The notes beneath the pieces were generated by a model. The model did no database searches and had not been told where the DNA came from. It saw only the letters and a program-made list of their open reading frames with translations. The position numbers were made by a program, and so were the translations under genes. Shown here in pieces: positions 1 to 9,344 of a stretch of DNA of 64,000 bases (within the stretch, counting starts at the first letter, position 1; each line of letters begins with the position of its first letter). The DNA is from BJGV01 sp964196335 (GTDB lineage Bacteria; Pseudomonadota; Gammaproteobacteria; Burkholderiales; Nitrosomonadaceae): positions 372,001 through 436,000 of the forward strand of contig OZ250175.1 of the NCBI GenBank assembly GCA_965238155.1, given 5' to 3'.

Positions 1-62
1 TTCGAAATTTAGATGTATAGGCAACCATTAATAATGGCGCCAGAAAGGGGCCGGATAAAAAT

Positions 63-1475
63 TTAGGTGACGGCAGACCGGTTTTCTCTTTGTTTTGCAG
101 TAAGCGCATGATTACCGATCTTCATTAGTACCTCCCAGGCGGGCCCCGGGAATTTGTGGAGTTTTACCATCACGTCTTCAAACGCATCGAGAAACCAATC
201 AACATCAGTATCATCAATATTAAGGGGAGGCAATATTTTTACGATTGGTACGGCGTGACCGGCAACCTGCGTAAGGATATGATGATCATCTAAGAGAGGG
301 ATAACTATCGCCTGAGCAAACAGATTTTCATCTATTTTATTGGCCATGGCCCAGGCTGCTTTCAGGGAAATTGAGTCAGGTTTTCCAAATTCAATACCTA
401 TCATCAGTCCCCGCTGACGAACGCCCTTTAAAAACTCAAAACGGGGTACCATTGCTTCAATACCCTGTCGAAAACGAGCGCCGGTTTCGTTCGCACGTGC
501 AAGAAGATTTTCATCATCTAAGACGGTAAGCGCAGACAATCCTGCTGCCATTGCAAGATTTCCCATACCAAAAGTACACGCATGAACAATAGCGCGATCC
601 ATTGCATCATAGACGCCGTCATAAATCGCCCGTCGGGTGATAGTGGCTCCCAGCGGAACATATCCACCTGAAAGAGCTTTAGAAAGACAGATAATATCGG
701 GGTATAACCCTTCAATCCATTGGCAGGCCAAAAAACGACCAGAACGGCCCATTCCGGACTGAATTTCGTCACAGATCATAAGAGTTTTGTACTTGCGACA
801 CAGATTCTGTACTGACAAGAGGTATTCGTCACCAAGAATATTAACTCCTTTTCCCTGAATTGGTTCAAAGACAAAAGAAGCAACATCACCTTTCGCAAGC
901 CGTGCCTCCAGACCCTCAAGATCACCCGGAGCTATTTCTGAGTTACCCGGAAGAAGAGGCTCAAATCCTCTGCGGAAACTTTGTTCGCCATTCAAAGATA
1001 ACGCCCCAGTGGTTAAGCCATGAAAAGATTTTGTAAGATGTACTGAACAAGGGCGGCCGGTTGATGCGCGCGCGAATTTAATCGCAGCTTCTACAGCTTC
1101 TGTTCCAGAGTTACAGAAGTAAACCATATCGAGATTTCCGGGCGTGCGTTTCGTAAGTTCGCGGGCAAGAACTGCTGCAAGTGGCGGAGCATCAAAGCCA
1201 ACCCACCCGGGAAAATCAGAATCCAGAACTTGTTGAAGCGCGTTACGAATAGCCGGATGTCGACGACCAACGTTAAATACACCCCAGTTGGCAAGAAAAT
1301 CCAGATAACGCGTACCGGATTCGTCCCATAAATATGAACCTTCACCACGTACCCAGGAACGGTTGAACCCGATTATGCGTAGTACTTTGACAAAAACAGG
1401 ATTTATATGTTTTTCAAAAAGCTCAAAGTTTTTACCACGGGTTTCGTTGAGAATTGCATTGATATCGATTGGCAT
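63..1475 (-). CDS. Class-III PLP-dependent aminotransferase
   Basis: A 470-residue cytosolic class-III (ornithine/acetylornithine/GABA-type) aminotransferase. Visible family marks are the PLP-phosphate site NSGTEAVEAAIKFARA, the Asp of ICDEIQSGMGRSG that contacts the pyridine nitrogen, and the Schiff-base lysine in LSKALSGGYVPLG. The N-terminus GEGSYLWDESGTRYLDFLA is also typical. Length is slightly above acetylornithine aminotransferase (about 400 residues), with a longer tail. The substrate cannot be read from the sequence. Hopanoid-type HpnO, ornithine or another amino donor are all possible. Its likely operon partners lie left of the window, since it is transcribed away from glyA. Confidence 0.9.
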   Translation of the reverse strand: MPIDINAILNETRGKNFELFEKHINPVFVKVLRIIGFNRSWVRGEGSYLWDESGTRYLDFLANWGVFNVGRRHPAIRNALQQVLDSDFPGWVGFDAPPLAAVLARELTKRTPGNLDMVYFCNSGTEAVEAAIKFARASTGRPCSVHLTKSFHGLTTGALSLNGEQSFRRGFEPLLPGNSEIAPGDLEGLEARLAKGDVASFVFEPIQGKGVNILGDEYLLSVQNLCRKYKTLMICDEIQSGMGRSGRFLACQWIEGLYPDIICLSKALSGGYVPLGATITRRAIYDGVYDAMDRAIVHACTFGMGNLAMAAGLSALTVLDDENLLARANETGARFRQGIEAMVPRFEFLKGVRQRGLMIGIEFGKPDSISLKAAWAMANKIDENLFAQAIVIPLLDDHHILTQVAGHAVPIVKILPPLNIDDTDVDWFLDAFEDVMVKLHKFPGPAWEVLMKIGNHALTAKQRENRSAVT

Positions 1476-1989
1476 ATACTAGTCTTTCAATTCAAAAGTC
1501 ACAGGTTGAACTTTTTTTCAAGTTGTGTCCGGCTCAACTTTACAGGAATACTTAAGTAGTGTTGCAGGAGCTGCTTGTATAACAGCGGGCCGCTATAAAA
1601 CCGAAATAACAATTTTAATTCCTTTTTATATGAATTAATCGGGTATATTTTCCAAATTTTAAGATGAGCACCGTCTGATAAATTCGAATATACAAACAAT
1701 ATAGAAGTTTGTTTAATTTATGGCCCGTAAACACGTTATGCAGTGTCGATGTTAACCAGTCAGGTAAACAATTGCAATGTGAAGATTCTTCCAAAATGAA
1801 GAAAAATGACCTATACCAAATCTATTTAAAGGAATAAAATCAATTATTTGTAATAGTTTACAAAGATAATCTGATTATTGTCAGAAACAAAATAATTGAC
1901 AGAAAATGATGATTTCTGAATCCGTCCACGGTTTTCAACTGATAATGGTAAAATCTGGTTTCTGACATTTATACAGCGGCGATACTGAC
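1476..1989. other. Intergenic region between divergent aminotransferase and glyA
   Basis: About 510 bases, AT-rich, between divergent genes, so it must hold both promoters. I see a TTGACA hexamer at 1896-1901 but no convincing -10 at the right spacing. There is no clear hairpin and no glycine-riboswitch fold. A reverse open frame of 66 codons here has no coding features and is left out. Confidence 0.5.
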
Positions 1990-3240
1990 ATGTTTTCATC
2001 GAAGCAAACTATTCAAAACACTGATCCTGATGTATGGCAGGCAATTAAAAGTGAAATTGAACGGCAAGAAGATCACATTGAATTAATTGCTTCAGAGAAT
2101 TATGCCAGCCCGGCTGTTATGCAGGCACAAGGATCTGTATTGACAAATAAATATGCAGAAGGCTATCCCGGCAAACGCTATTATGGTGGTTGTGAGTACG
2201 TTGACATGGTTGAACAGTATGCAATAGATCGTGCAAAATCGTTATTTGCAGCAGAATATGTCAATGTGCAGCCACATTCCGGATCACAGGCAAATGCTGC
2301 CGTTTATTTGTCCGTGCTGCGGCCTGGCGACACGCTTCTGGGTATGTCACTTGCTCATGGCGGACATTTGACTCATGGAGCATCAGTCAATTTTAGCGGT
2401 AAAATTTTTAATTCCGTTGCATATGGCCTTAATCCTGATACTGAAGAACTTGATTACTGCGAGCTAGAGCGGTTGGCACATGAGCACAAACCAAAAATGA
2501 TTGTTGCCGGTGCATCTGCTTATTCTTTAGTAATAAACTGGAAGTCTTTTCGTAAGATTGCAGATGATGTGGGAGCTTATTTATTTGTGGATATGGCTCA
2601 TTACGCCGGGTTGGTAGCAGCAGGGTTTTATCCTAATCCGGTTGGAATTGCTGATTTTATTACCAGCACTACACACAAAACATTACGTGGGCCACGGGGC
2701 GGCATTATTATGGCGAAGCCCGAGCATGAAAAGGCGCTCAATTCAGCGATTTTTCCACAGACCCAGGGAGGGCCAATGATGCATGTGATTGCCGCTAAAG
2801 CAGTTGCTTTCAGGGAGGCGGCCAGTAAGGGGTTCAAGGATTACCAGGAACAGGTAATTGATAATGCCCGTGTAATGACAAAAGTACTAAAAGAACGCGG
2901 GTTACGTATAGTTTCCGGACGCACTGATTGTCATATGTTTTTGGTGGATCTTCAGGTAAAAAATCTTACCGGCAAGCAGGCAGAGGAAGCATTAGGGCGC
3001 GCTAACATTACTGTAAACAAAAATGCCATTCCTAACGATCCACAAAAGCCATTTGTTACCAGTGGTATCCGTATAGGGACTCCTGCGGTTACCACGCGCG
3101 GCTTCAAAGAAATAGAAGTAGAACGTCTGTCAAATCTGATCGCCGATGTATTAGATGCACCTACAAACAATGAAGTTTTACTGCAAGTAGCTAATGAGGC
3201 AAAAGCTTTGTGTGCAAAATATCCGGTTTACGGAACCTAA
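1990..3240 (+). CDS. glyA: Serine hydroxymethyltransferase
   Basis: Interconverts serine + tetrahydrofolate with glycine + 5,10-methylene-THF. The 416-residue length is exactly typical of bacterial SHMT. Diagnostic stretches are the N-terminal IELIASENYASPAVMQAQGS, the substrate-binding YGGCEYVD, and the PLP-lysine motif TSTTHKTLRGPRGG. One departure from most SHMTs is VDMAHYAGLVAAGFYPNPV, where His usually follows AG. The perfect palindrome TAATTGCC-C-GGCAATTA just after the stop has almost no loop and no T tract, so I do not call it a terminator. First gene of the glyA-nrdR-ribD run. Confidence 0.98.
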   Translation: MFSSKQTIQNTDPDVWQAIKSEIERQEDHIELIASENYASPAVMQAQGSVLTNKYAEGYPGKRYYGGCEYVDMVEQYAIDRAKSLFAAEYVNVQPHSGSQANAAVYLSVLRPGDTLLGMSLAHGGHLTHGASVNFSGKIFNSVAYGLNPDTEELDYCELERLAHEHKPKMIVAGASAYSLVINWKSFRKIADDVGAYLFVDMAHYAGLVAAGFYPNPVGIADFITSTTHKTLRGPRGGIIMAKPEHEKALNSAIFPQTQGGPMMHVIAAKAVAFREAASKGFKDYQEQVIDNARVMTKVLKERGLRIVSGRTDCHMFLVDLQVKNLTGKQAEEALGRANITVNKNAIPNDPQKPFVTSGIRIGTPAVTTRGFKEIEVERLSNLIADVLDAPTNNEVLLQVANEAKALCAKYPVYGT

Positions 3241-3330
3241 TTGCCCGGCAATTAAACAGCACGGCTTATTTTCAAATTAAGATATTTTGATAGCAGATAC
3301 AATCTTCCTAATTTTTCTAAATTTTTAATT

Positions 3331-3795
3331 ATGAAATGCCCTTTCTGTAATGCTGATGACACGAGCGTAATTGATTCCCGTGTTAGTGAAGAGGGAAACA
3401 GAGTACGTCGCCGCCGTCGATGCCTGAACTGTGATAAACGATTTACTACGTATGAAACTATTGGGTTGCGTCTGCCACAAGTAGTAAAACAGGGGGGCGA
3501 CCGTTCTGAATTCAGTCGCGACAAACTACTTACAGGCTTCATGCGCGCATTACACAAACGTCCTGTACCGACTGAAAATGTAGATGAGGCGATAGACCGG
3601 ATTGTACAAAAGCTTCTGAGTTTAGGAGAGAGAGAAATACCATCGCGTAAGATTGGCGAAATGGTAATGCGGGAACTTTACAAATTGGACAAAGTAGCAT
3701 ATATCCGTTTTGCTTCTGTTTATAGAAGTTTCCAGGATGTAGATGATTTTCATGACGCAATCAAAGAAGTACAAAGACCACGTCGTAAAAAATAA
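3331..3795 (+). CDS. nrdR: Transcriptional repressor NrdR
   Basis: Zn-ribbon plus ATP-cone repressor of ribonucleotide reductase genes. The N-terminus MKCPFCNADDTSVIDSR and the following CLNCDKRFTTYE supply the four zinc cysteines. Residues 49-139 form the ATP-cone (KQGGDRSEFSRDKLLTG... VAYIRFASVYRSF). The 154-residue length is standard. It lies 90 bases after glyA and 13 bases before ribD, the glyA-nrdR-ribD linkage seen in many proteobacteria. Confidence 0.97.
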   Translation: MKCPFCNADDTSVIDSRVSEEGNRVRRRRRCLNCDKRFTTYETIGLRLPQVVKQGGDRSEFSRDKLLTGFMRALHKRPVPTENVDEAIDRIVQKLLSLGEREIPSRKIGEMVMRELYKLDKVAYIRFASVYRSFQDVDDFHDAIKEVQRPRRKK

Positions 3796-3808
3796 ATAAA
3801 ACAGGATT

Positions 3809-4894
3809 ATGTTTTCTTCTGATGATCATGCTTACATGTCTCAGGCGTTACAACTTGCCGAAAGAGGTTTGTATAGCACAAGTCCGAATCCCCGCGTAGG
3901 CTGTGTAATTGTTCGTGACGGGAAAGTAGCCGGAAGCGGTTGGCACGTTCATACGGGGCAGCCTCATGCCGAGATTAATGCGCTCAATGTTGCCGGAGAG
4001 GCGGCACAAAGTGCGACAGTATATCTTACGCTGGAACCTTGTAGTCATTATGGGCGTACCCAGCCTTGTGCAGAAGCGTTGGTTAGAGCTAAAGTTGCTA
4101 AAGTGATAATTGCAATGCAGGACCCAAACCCTTTGGTTGCCGGAAAAGGGATTTCATTTCTGAAACAATCCGAAATTAACGTACTAGTTGGTTTAATGGA
4201 AGAGAAGGCCAAAGATCTTAACGTTGGTTTTGTTTCCAGAATGACGAACAATCGTCCTTGGGTACGAATGAAAATTGCCGCAAGCCTTGACGGTAAAACA
4301 GCGCTAAATAATGGCCTTAGTCAGTGGATCACCGGAGAGGCGGCACGATATGACGGGCACAGGTTCCGTGCCCGCTCTTGTGCGGTTCTAACAGGGATTG
4401 GTACTGTACTTGAAGATGACCCTCAATTATCCGTACGCTTTATTGAGACATCCAGACAACCACTACGGGTTATAATAGACAGTCGACTAGAAATCCCTGC
4501 AACTGCAAAAGTTCTCAGGGGTGAAGGTGAGTTAATTTTTACTGCAAATGATAACAAAGAAAGAATAGCTGCGTTAAAAAAGGCAGGCGCTCGTCCAATT
4601 ATATTACCGGATGAAAAAGGGAAAGTTGATCTTGCAAAGATGATACAGACGCTTGCAGATTTTGAAATTAATGAGATATTAGTTGAGGCCGGAAGCAAAT
4701 TGAATGGTGCATTTATCAGGGCGCGGCTGGTAGATGAACTGGTAATATATCTTGCTCCACACTTAATAGGTAACGCGGCACTGGGCATGCTACAGTTGCC
4801 GGAATTAACTGATCTTTCGGAAAAGTATAATCTTAAAACTCAGGATTTACGTATGGTAGGGGAAGATATTCGGATTATGACCCGATTTTTATAA
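3809..4894 (+). CDS. ribD: Bifunctional pyrimidine deaminase/reductase RibD
   Basis: Performs the second and third steps of riboflavin synthesis: deamination, then NADPH-dependent reduction of the ribosyl side chain. The N-terminal deaminase domain (about 1-145) has the zinc motifs HAEINAL and EPCSHYGRTQPC. The C-terminal reductase domain (about 146-361) starts at RPWVRMKIAASLDGKTAL and contains GIGTVLEDDP and ILVEAGSKLNGAF. The 361-residue length is normal. It follows nrdR closely. The next riboflavin gene, ribE, is separated from it by the oppositely oriented regBA pair. Confidence 0.97.
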   Translation: MFSSDDHAYMSQALQLAERGLYSTSPNPRVGCVIVRDGKVAGSGWHVHTGQPHAEINALNVAGEAAQSATVYLTLEPCSHYGRTQPCAEALVRAKVAKVIIAMQDPNPLVAGKGISFLKQSEINVLVGLMEEKAKDLNVGFVSRMTNNRPWVRMKIAASLDGKTALNNGLSQWITGEAARYDGHRFRARSCAVLTGIGTVLEDDPQLSVRFIETSRQPLRVIIDSRLEIPATAKVLRGEGELIFTANDNKERIAALKKAGARPIILPDEKGKVDLAKMIQTLADFEINEILVEAGSKLNGAFIRARLVDELVIYLAPHLIGNAALGMLQLPELTDLSEKYNLKTQDLRMVGEDIRIMTRFL

Positions 4895-4924
4895 TTATTT
4901 TAAATAATAAAAACACCTTATGAT

Positions 4925-5482
4925 TTAATGAGGACTTTTATTAAGTTTGCGCTGTAATGTACGGCGATGCATATTAAGTTTTTTTGCGGTTGCTGAAATG
5001 TTACCGTTATTCTCGATTAAAATACGTTGAATATATTCCCATTCAAACTGGCCTACCGACAGCGCATGAGTATTGATTTGAGCAGAGGGATCGCCTTCAG
5101 TACGCTCGAAAGCCATCATAATTTCATCGGCATCAACAGGTTTTGCAAGATAATGTATCGCACCAAGTTTAATTGCTTCTACGGCTGTAGTGATGCTTGC
5201 ATAACCTGTTAGCATGACGATACGGGTACCAGGATCCACCTCTCTTAATTTTTCAACTAAAACCAAACCGGAGGGGCCGGGTAATCTCAGATCAATAATT
5301 GCATACTCAGGTGCAAAAGTTTTAGTACATTCCAATGCGTGAGCGACAGAATGCGAACAAGTAACATCAAATCCACGTTTCATCATTGCATTTTCAAGCA
5401 CGCCACAAAAAACCTTATCATCATCAACAAGCAATAAACTTGGACGATCATTATCTGAATCTATTGTTGGAGGTGTAGTCAT
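4925..5482 (-). CDS. regA: RegA/PrrA-type response regulator
   Basis: A 185-residue response regulator with a receiver domain (DDDKVF acidic pocket, phospho-acceptor Asp about residue 64 in AIIDLRLPGPSG, Lys in YLAKPVDAD). A short C-terminal Fis-type helix-turn-helix ends NISATAKKLNMHRRTLQRKL. This compact architecture and HTH are those of the RegA/PrrA/ActR family, which control redox- and oxygen-responsive genes. It overlaps the upstream sensor kinase gene by 4 bases (5479-5482), so the two are translationally coupled. The pair sits between ribD and ribE on the opposite strand, ending about 30 bases from the ribD stop. Confidence 0.92.
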   Translation of the reverse strand: MTTPPTIDSDNDRPSLLLVDDDKVFCGVLENAMMKRGFDVTCSHSVAHALECTKTFAPEYAIIDLRLPGPSGLVLVEKLREVDPGTRIVMLTGYASITTAVEAIKLGAIHYLAKPVDADEIMMAFERTEGDPSAQINTHALSVGQFEWEYIQRILIENNGNISATAKKLNMHRRTLQRKLNKSPH

Positions 5483-6744
5483 ATTGCAGATCCAAGCAGA
5501 GGTAATATAACCTGGGTGCAGGCGCCACCTTTTTCACGGTTGGTTAAACGGATGCTTCCGCCATATCGTTCAATATTTGCATTTGCCAGAAACAATCCAA
5601 TTCCAAAGCCATGTCCTTTTTTGCCGGTAAAGAAAGCCTGCCCTGCCCGCTTTACAGTTTCTTCACTGAGACCTTTACCAAAATCAAGAATTTCCAGACG
5701 TAGTTCCTTTTTGCTCCAGTTACTGTTGATCTCAATATTTTCTATTGAAGCGTCTGCTGCATTATTTAACAGATTTAAAATTGACTGGCCCAGTGGTTGC
5801 GTATTTATTATTTGAGGCGCCGGATGCGCACCATTGCAGGAATAAGTAAATTTGACCGTAGGGCGCATCAATTTCCACTTATCTAATATTTCTTGTAGAA
5901 AGCAATCAACAGTTTGACCACTGGCATCTTCGGTACGGGTTTGGCCGGCATCGGCAAGTAGTTGTGTCAGCGTATGCTTACATTGAGTAATCTGATCCCG
6001 TAAAATACCCATATTCTTTTGAAGCTCCCGGTTTTCAGTATGATCATTTTGTATTTCCTTGCTTACGACGGCCATGGTTGCTAACGGTGTTCCAAGTTCA
6101 TGTGCTGCACCAGCAGCCATAGTTCCCAGTGCGATAAGTTGTTCATCACGCAGGGCTTGCTCACGCACCTGAGACAGCTCCTTGTCGCGCTCCCGTATAG
6201 ACGTACCCATCTTAACAACAAACCAAGCAATCAATACGGTACTTAAAACAAATGCCAGCCACATTCCCGATACATGTAGATTAAATTCACTCATATGTTC
6301 GTTATGATCATGTGGCAACGGCACATAATAAAATAACAGCCAAGAATAACAACCAATAGTTATTACTGCCATCACCCATGTATATGCCCATGGTAAAGCA
6401 GCAGCAGTAATTGTCAGAGGTAACAGGTAAAGGGAAACAAATGGGTTGGTCGAGCCACCACTAAAATACAATAAGGCACCTAATGCAAAAACATCTATTA
6501 AAATTTGAGCAAAAAACTCTATGTCCGATACCGGCCAGTTTTGGCGTAAACGGATCCAGGTCGCAAAGTTTAATATAGCAAGAAAGGTTACCACCGCAAC
6601 CATTTCTGTCCAGGGTAACGGTATTTTAAGTATCCAATGTGCTGAAGCAAAAGTGAGGCACTGGACAACAATAGCTATGCTCCTGAGAAAAAACAGGCGC
6701 TGTAAATTTTTATTTAACGGTGTCTGACTAAAATCGCCGAACAT
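5479..6744 (-). CDS. regB: RegB/PrrB-type redox sensor histidine kinase
   Basis: A 421-residue inner-membrane kinase. Roughly six hydrophobic segments occupy residues 15-180. Between them lies GGSTNPF (about 96-102), the quinone-binding signature of RegB/PrrB/ActS. The H-box MAAGAAHELGTPLATM places the phospho-His near residue 215. An ATPase domain follows, with N-box LLNNAADAS and G-boxes DFGKGLSEE and GHGFGIGLFLA. A cysteine in FTYSCNGAHP sits in the catalytic domain; I cannot say whether it matches the redox cysteine of Rhodobacter RegB. A RegA-like box lies upstream at 6822-6836, suggesting autoregulation. Confidence 0.92.
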   Translation of the reverse strand: MFGDFSQTPLNKNLQRLFFLRSIAIVVQCLTFASAHWILKIPLPWTEMVAVVTFLAILNFATWIRLRQNWPVSDIEFFAQILIDVFALGALLYFSGGSTNPFVSLYLLPLTITAAALPWAYTWVMAVITIGCYSWLLFYYVPLPHDHNEHMSEFNLHVSGMWLAFVLSTVLIAWFVVKMGTSIRERDKELSQVREQALRDEQLIALGTMAAGAAHELGTPLATMAVVSKEIQNDHTENRELQKNMGILRDQITQCKHTLTQLLADAGQTRTEDASGQTVDCFLQEILDKWKLMRPTVKFTYSCNGAHPAPQIINTQPLGQSILNLLNNAADASIENIEINSNWSKKELRLEILDFGKGLSEETVKRAGQAFFTGKKGHGFGIGLFLANANIERYGGSIRLTNREKGGACTQVILPLLGSAI

Positions 6745-6821
6745 TTCAATAGTTCATCGTGGATTTATTACAATCATTTCATTTGATTTAAACATTAGTC
6801 TGTATTGTATTTTCTAGCTAT

Positions 6822-6836
6822 GTGGCAAATTGTCGC
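6822..6836. promoter_or_regulatory. Candidate RegA/RegR box upstream of regB
   Basis: GTGGCAAATTGTCGC matches 13 of 15 positions of the RegR/RegA-type consensus GNGRCRTTNNGNCGC as I remember it; only the central TT differs. It lies about 78 bases before the regB start and within the 310-base regB-ribE divergent gap. A related site precedes nirK (44138-44156). The function is inferred. The rest of the gap shows no FMN-riboswitch-like structure. Confidence 0.45.
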
Positions 6837-7054
6837 AGAGTTTGGTACATAAAACCGGACTGATCCATTGAATTCTAATCTAGATTCAGAACCCTTCGTG
6901 ATATCCTGTTGAAGGCGATAAACTGACATTAGGCATAATAAGCTTACGAATAAGGAAGAATATTTCTTCAGTGCAGACGATGATCTAGGTATTTTACTAA
7001 AACTTATCATCATATAACATAAAAATACAAATATCAGAAAACAAAAAGGAACCA

Positions 7055-7651
7055 ATGTTTACGGGAATTATCGAAGCGGTTGGCGAGATAAAAAAAAGCA
7101 TACCTTTGGAAAGTGGTATACGTATAGAGATCACATCAGGCGGACTGGATTTAAGTGATGTATGTATTGGTGACAGCATTGCAACTAACGGAGTATGTCT
7201 CACTATAACAACTTTAGTGGGAAGCATAATTAGCATGGAAGTGTCACGGGAAACTCTAAGTTGTACCCAGGGCCTGGGTATAAAAGGTGGACGAGTCAAT
7301 CTTGAAAAAGCTATGCAATTATCCGATAGAATAAACGGGCATCTGGTAAGCGGCCACGTTGACGGAGTGGGAAAAGTAATAAATCTGGAGCCAGCGGGAG
7401 AAAGTTATATATTAGCCATAAAGCCCCCAGCTTCTCTGATGAGGTATATTGCAAAAAAGGGTTCCATTACAGTGAATGGCGTGAGCTTAACAGTAAATCT
7501 AATCACTAAGGATGAATTCAGAGTTAATCTTATTCCTCACACTTTAGCGGTGACCACACTTAAAGAGCTGAAAAAAAATATGGAAGTAAATGTAGAAGTA
7601 GACATGTTGGCACGTTATCTTGAGCAATTTTTAACTTCGGTTCCCAGATAA
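7055..7651 (+). CDS. ribE: Riboflavin synthase alpha subunit
   Basis: Dismutates two 6,7-dimethyl-8-ribityllumazine molecules to riboflavin. The 198 residues comprise two homologous lumazine-binding domains: MFTGIIEAVGEI... SIATNGVCLTI... VSRETL, then INGHLVSGHVDGVGKV... GSITVNGVSLTVN... IPHTL. The two NGVxLT repeats and the SGHVDGVG motif are diagnostic. A candidate AAAGGA ribosome site lies just before the ATG. It begins the second rib block ribE-ribB-ribH-nusB. Confidence 0.97.
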   Translation: MFTGIIEAVGEIKKSIPLESGIRIEITSGGLDLSDVCIGDSIATNGVCLTITTLVGSIISMEVSRETLSCTQGLGIKGGRVNLEKAMQLSDRINGHLVSGHVDGVGKVINLEPAGESYILAIKPPASLMRYIAKKGSITVNGVSLTVNLITKDEFRVNLIPHTLAVTTLKELKKNMEVNVEVDMLARYLEQFLTSVPR

Positions 7652-7698
7652 TAGTTGCATATATTTGCATTACTAATTACTAACTAAAGATTAACAAC

Positions 7699-8814
7699 AT
7701 GGTCATCAGCTCCATCAAAGATATCATTCATAACATTAAGAATGGAAAAATGGTAATTCTTGTCGATGAAGAAAATCGCGAGAATGAAGGGGATCTGGTG
7801 TTAGCAGCAGATTTTGTCACACCGGAAACAATAAATTTTATGGCCACACACGGCCGCGGACTTATTTGCCTGACGTTAACTGAAGCACACTGTCGACAGC
7901 TTAGCCTTCCCCTGATGGTGTCTGCTACAACCAACCGCTCATCATTGGGAACAAATTTTACGCTTTCTATTGAAGCTGCAACTGGGGTTACTACAGGCAT
8001 CTCTGCTGCTGATCGTGCTCATACTGTAAAGATGGCAGCAAACCCGAACGCAGAGCCACAGGATATTATTCAGCCCGGGCACATATTTCCGCTAATGGCT
8101 CAAAAAGGCGGCGTGCTTTCGCGTGCCGGTCATACTGAAGCAGGGTGTGATTTAGCTAATCTGGCCGGACTTACACCTGCATCAGTAATTTGTGAAATTC
8201 TTCAGGATGACGGTAGTATGGCGAGGTTGCCGGGGTTAATTGAGTTCGCTACAAAGCATCAGCTTAAAATCGGAGCGATTGCTGATCTTATTCATCATCG
8301 CAGTCGTACTGAAAGTCTTATAGAGCGTGTGGCAGAAAAGCCTATCCAAACAGCTCATGGTGAGTTTCGTCTCGTTGTTTATCTTGATAAGACTATTAAT
8401 GCGACTCATCTTGCCCTGATTAAAGGTGAGATTACTCCTGATTCTGATACTCTGGTACGGGTGCATGAACCACTGTCTGTTATTGATTTATTAGACATAA
8501 ATGACCACACTCATTCCTGGAACATTAATGACACACTTCGTGTAATTTCTAATGCCGGGTGCGGGGTAGTTGTTTTGTTGCATAGCAGGGAAAAGTCCGC
8601 AGAGTTAATTGAGCGTGTTACATGGAAAAAAACTGAGCCTCATCTTTCTACCAGAACTGATTTGCGTAACTATGGTATTGGTGCACAGATATTAAAAGAT
8701 CTAAATGTAGGAAAAATGCGGTTACTGGCGGTCCCGCGTAAAATGCCAAGCATGACAGGTTTTGGTCTAAAGGTTACAGGATACCTGGAGCCTGAGAATA
8801 CAGAGCAAAGCTAG
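7699..8814 (+). CDS. ribB: 3,4-dihydroxy-2-butanone-4-phosphate synthase with degenerate GTP cyclohydrolase II domain (RibBX)
   Basis: The N-terminal 200 residues are a full RibB: DEENRENEGDLVLAA, the THGRGLICL loop, SAADRAHT and RAGHTEAGCDLA. The C-terminal 165 residues align with RibA but lack the zinc-binding cysteines. Where active enzymes read HSECLTGD...RCDCG, this one reads VHEPLSVIDLL and has no Cys cluster. It should therefore make the four-carbon precursor but not open GTP. Degenerate RibBX proteins are common in beta/gamma-proteobacteria, so a separate RibA is expected elsewhere in the genome. Confidence 0.93.
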   Translation: MVISSIKDIIHNIKNGKMVILVDEENRENEGDLVLAADFVTPETINFMATHGRGLICLTLTEAHCRQLSLPLMVSATTNRSSLGTNFTLSIEAATGVTTGISAADRAHTVKMAANPNAEPQDIIQPGHIFPLMAQKGGVLSRAGHTEAGCDLANLAGLTPASVICEILQDDGSMARLPGLIEFATKHQLKIGAIADLIHHRSRTESLIERVAEKPIQTAHGEFRLVVYLDKTINATHLALIKGEITPDSDTLVRVHEPLSVIDLLDINDHTHSWNINDTLRVISNAGCGVVVLLHSREKSAELIERVTWKKTEPHLSTRTDLRNYGIGAQILKDLNVGKMRLLAVPRKMPSMTGFGLKVTGYLEPENTEQS

Positions 8815-8861
8815 GGGCCACATTTTTTTCATTTTTCCAGTTAATAATTTTAGGAGAGTAT

Positions 8862-9344
8862 ATGGGGCGTTACGAGAAGATTCATGAGCTCGAATCAGAT
8901 CTAAATGGTGCTGAGTTACGTATAGGCATCGTCATGAGTCGTTATAATATTGATGCCAGCGAGGGTCTGCTTGATAGCTGTACTGCAGAGTTAGAAAAAA
9001 ACGGAGTGCCGTCAACGAATATTCTGATGATAACAGTTCCAGGCGCACTGGAAATTCCTTTAGCTCTGCAAAAAATGGCTTTAACCGATCAGTTTGATGC
9101 ACTGGTGGCATTGGGTGCAGTAGTTCGTGGAGATACCTATCACTTTGAGATTGTATCGAAAGAATCTGCTGGCGGAGTATCTGCTGTACAGCTTGATACA
9201 GGTATTCCGGTTGCTAACGGCATTCTTACTACTGATACTAATGATCAGGCGCTGGAGCGAATGAGTCAGAAAGGTACTGAAGCTGCAAGAACAGCAATAG
9301 AAATGGTTCATTTGCTCAGAAAGCTCGACGAAGTAATTCAATGA
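8862..9344 (+). CDS. ribH: 6,7-dimethyl-8-ribityllumazine synthase
   Basis: Condenses the pyrimidine and butanone-phosphate precursors in the penultimate riboflavin step. The 160 residues include the family motifs VPGALEIPLALQKM, ALGAVVRGDTYHFEIVSKES and PVANGILTTDTNDQALER. A good AGGAGAG ribosome site precedes the ATG. It overlaps nusB by 4 bases (ATGA), the standard ribH-nusB coupling. Confidence 0.97.
   Translation: MGRYEKIHELESDLNGAELRIGIVMSRYNIDASEGLLDSCTAELEKNGVPSTNILMITVPGALEIPLALQKMALTDQFDALVALGAVVRGDTYHFEIVSKESAGGVSAVQLDTGIPVANGILTTDTNDQALERMSQKGTEAARTAIEMVHLLRKLDEVIQ

Noticed and set aside
1499..1699. Reverse 66-codon open frame
   Set aside because: No ribosome site, no recognisable protein, lies in a promoter-bearing gap.
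1476..1989. Glycine riboswitch before glyA
   Set aside because: No tandem aptamer-like hairpins or conserved core are visible.
3238..3254. Palindrome after glyA as terminator
   Set aside because: Practically no loop and no T tract.
6745..7054. FMN riboswitch before ribE
   Set aside because: No conserved AGGGU...GGCGGU-type core could be found in the gap.
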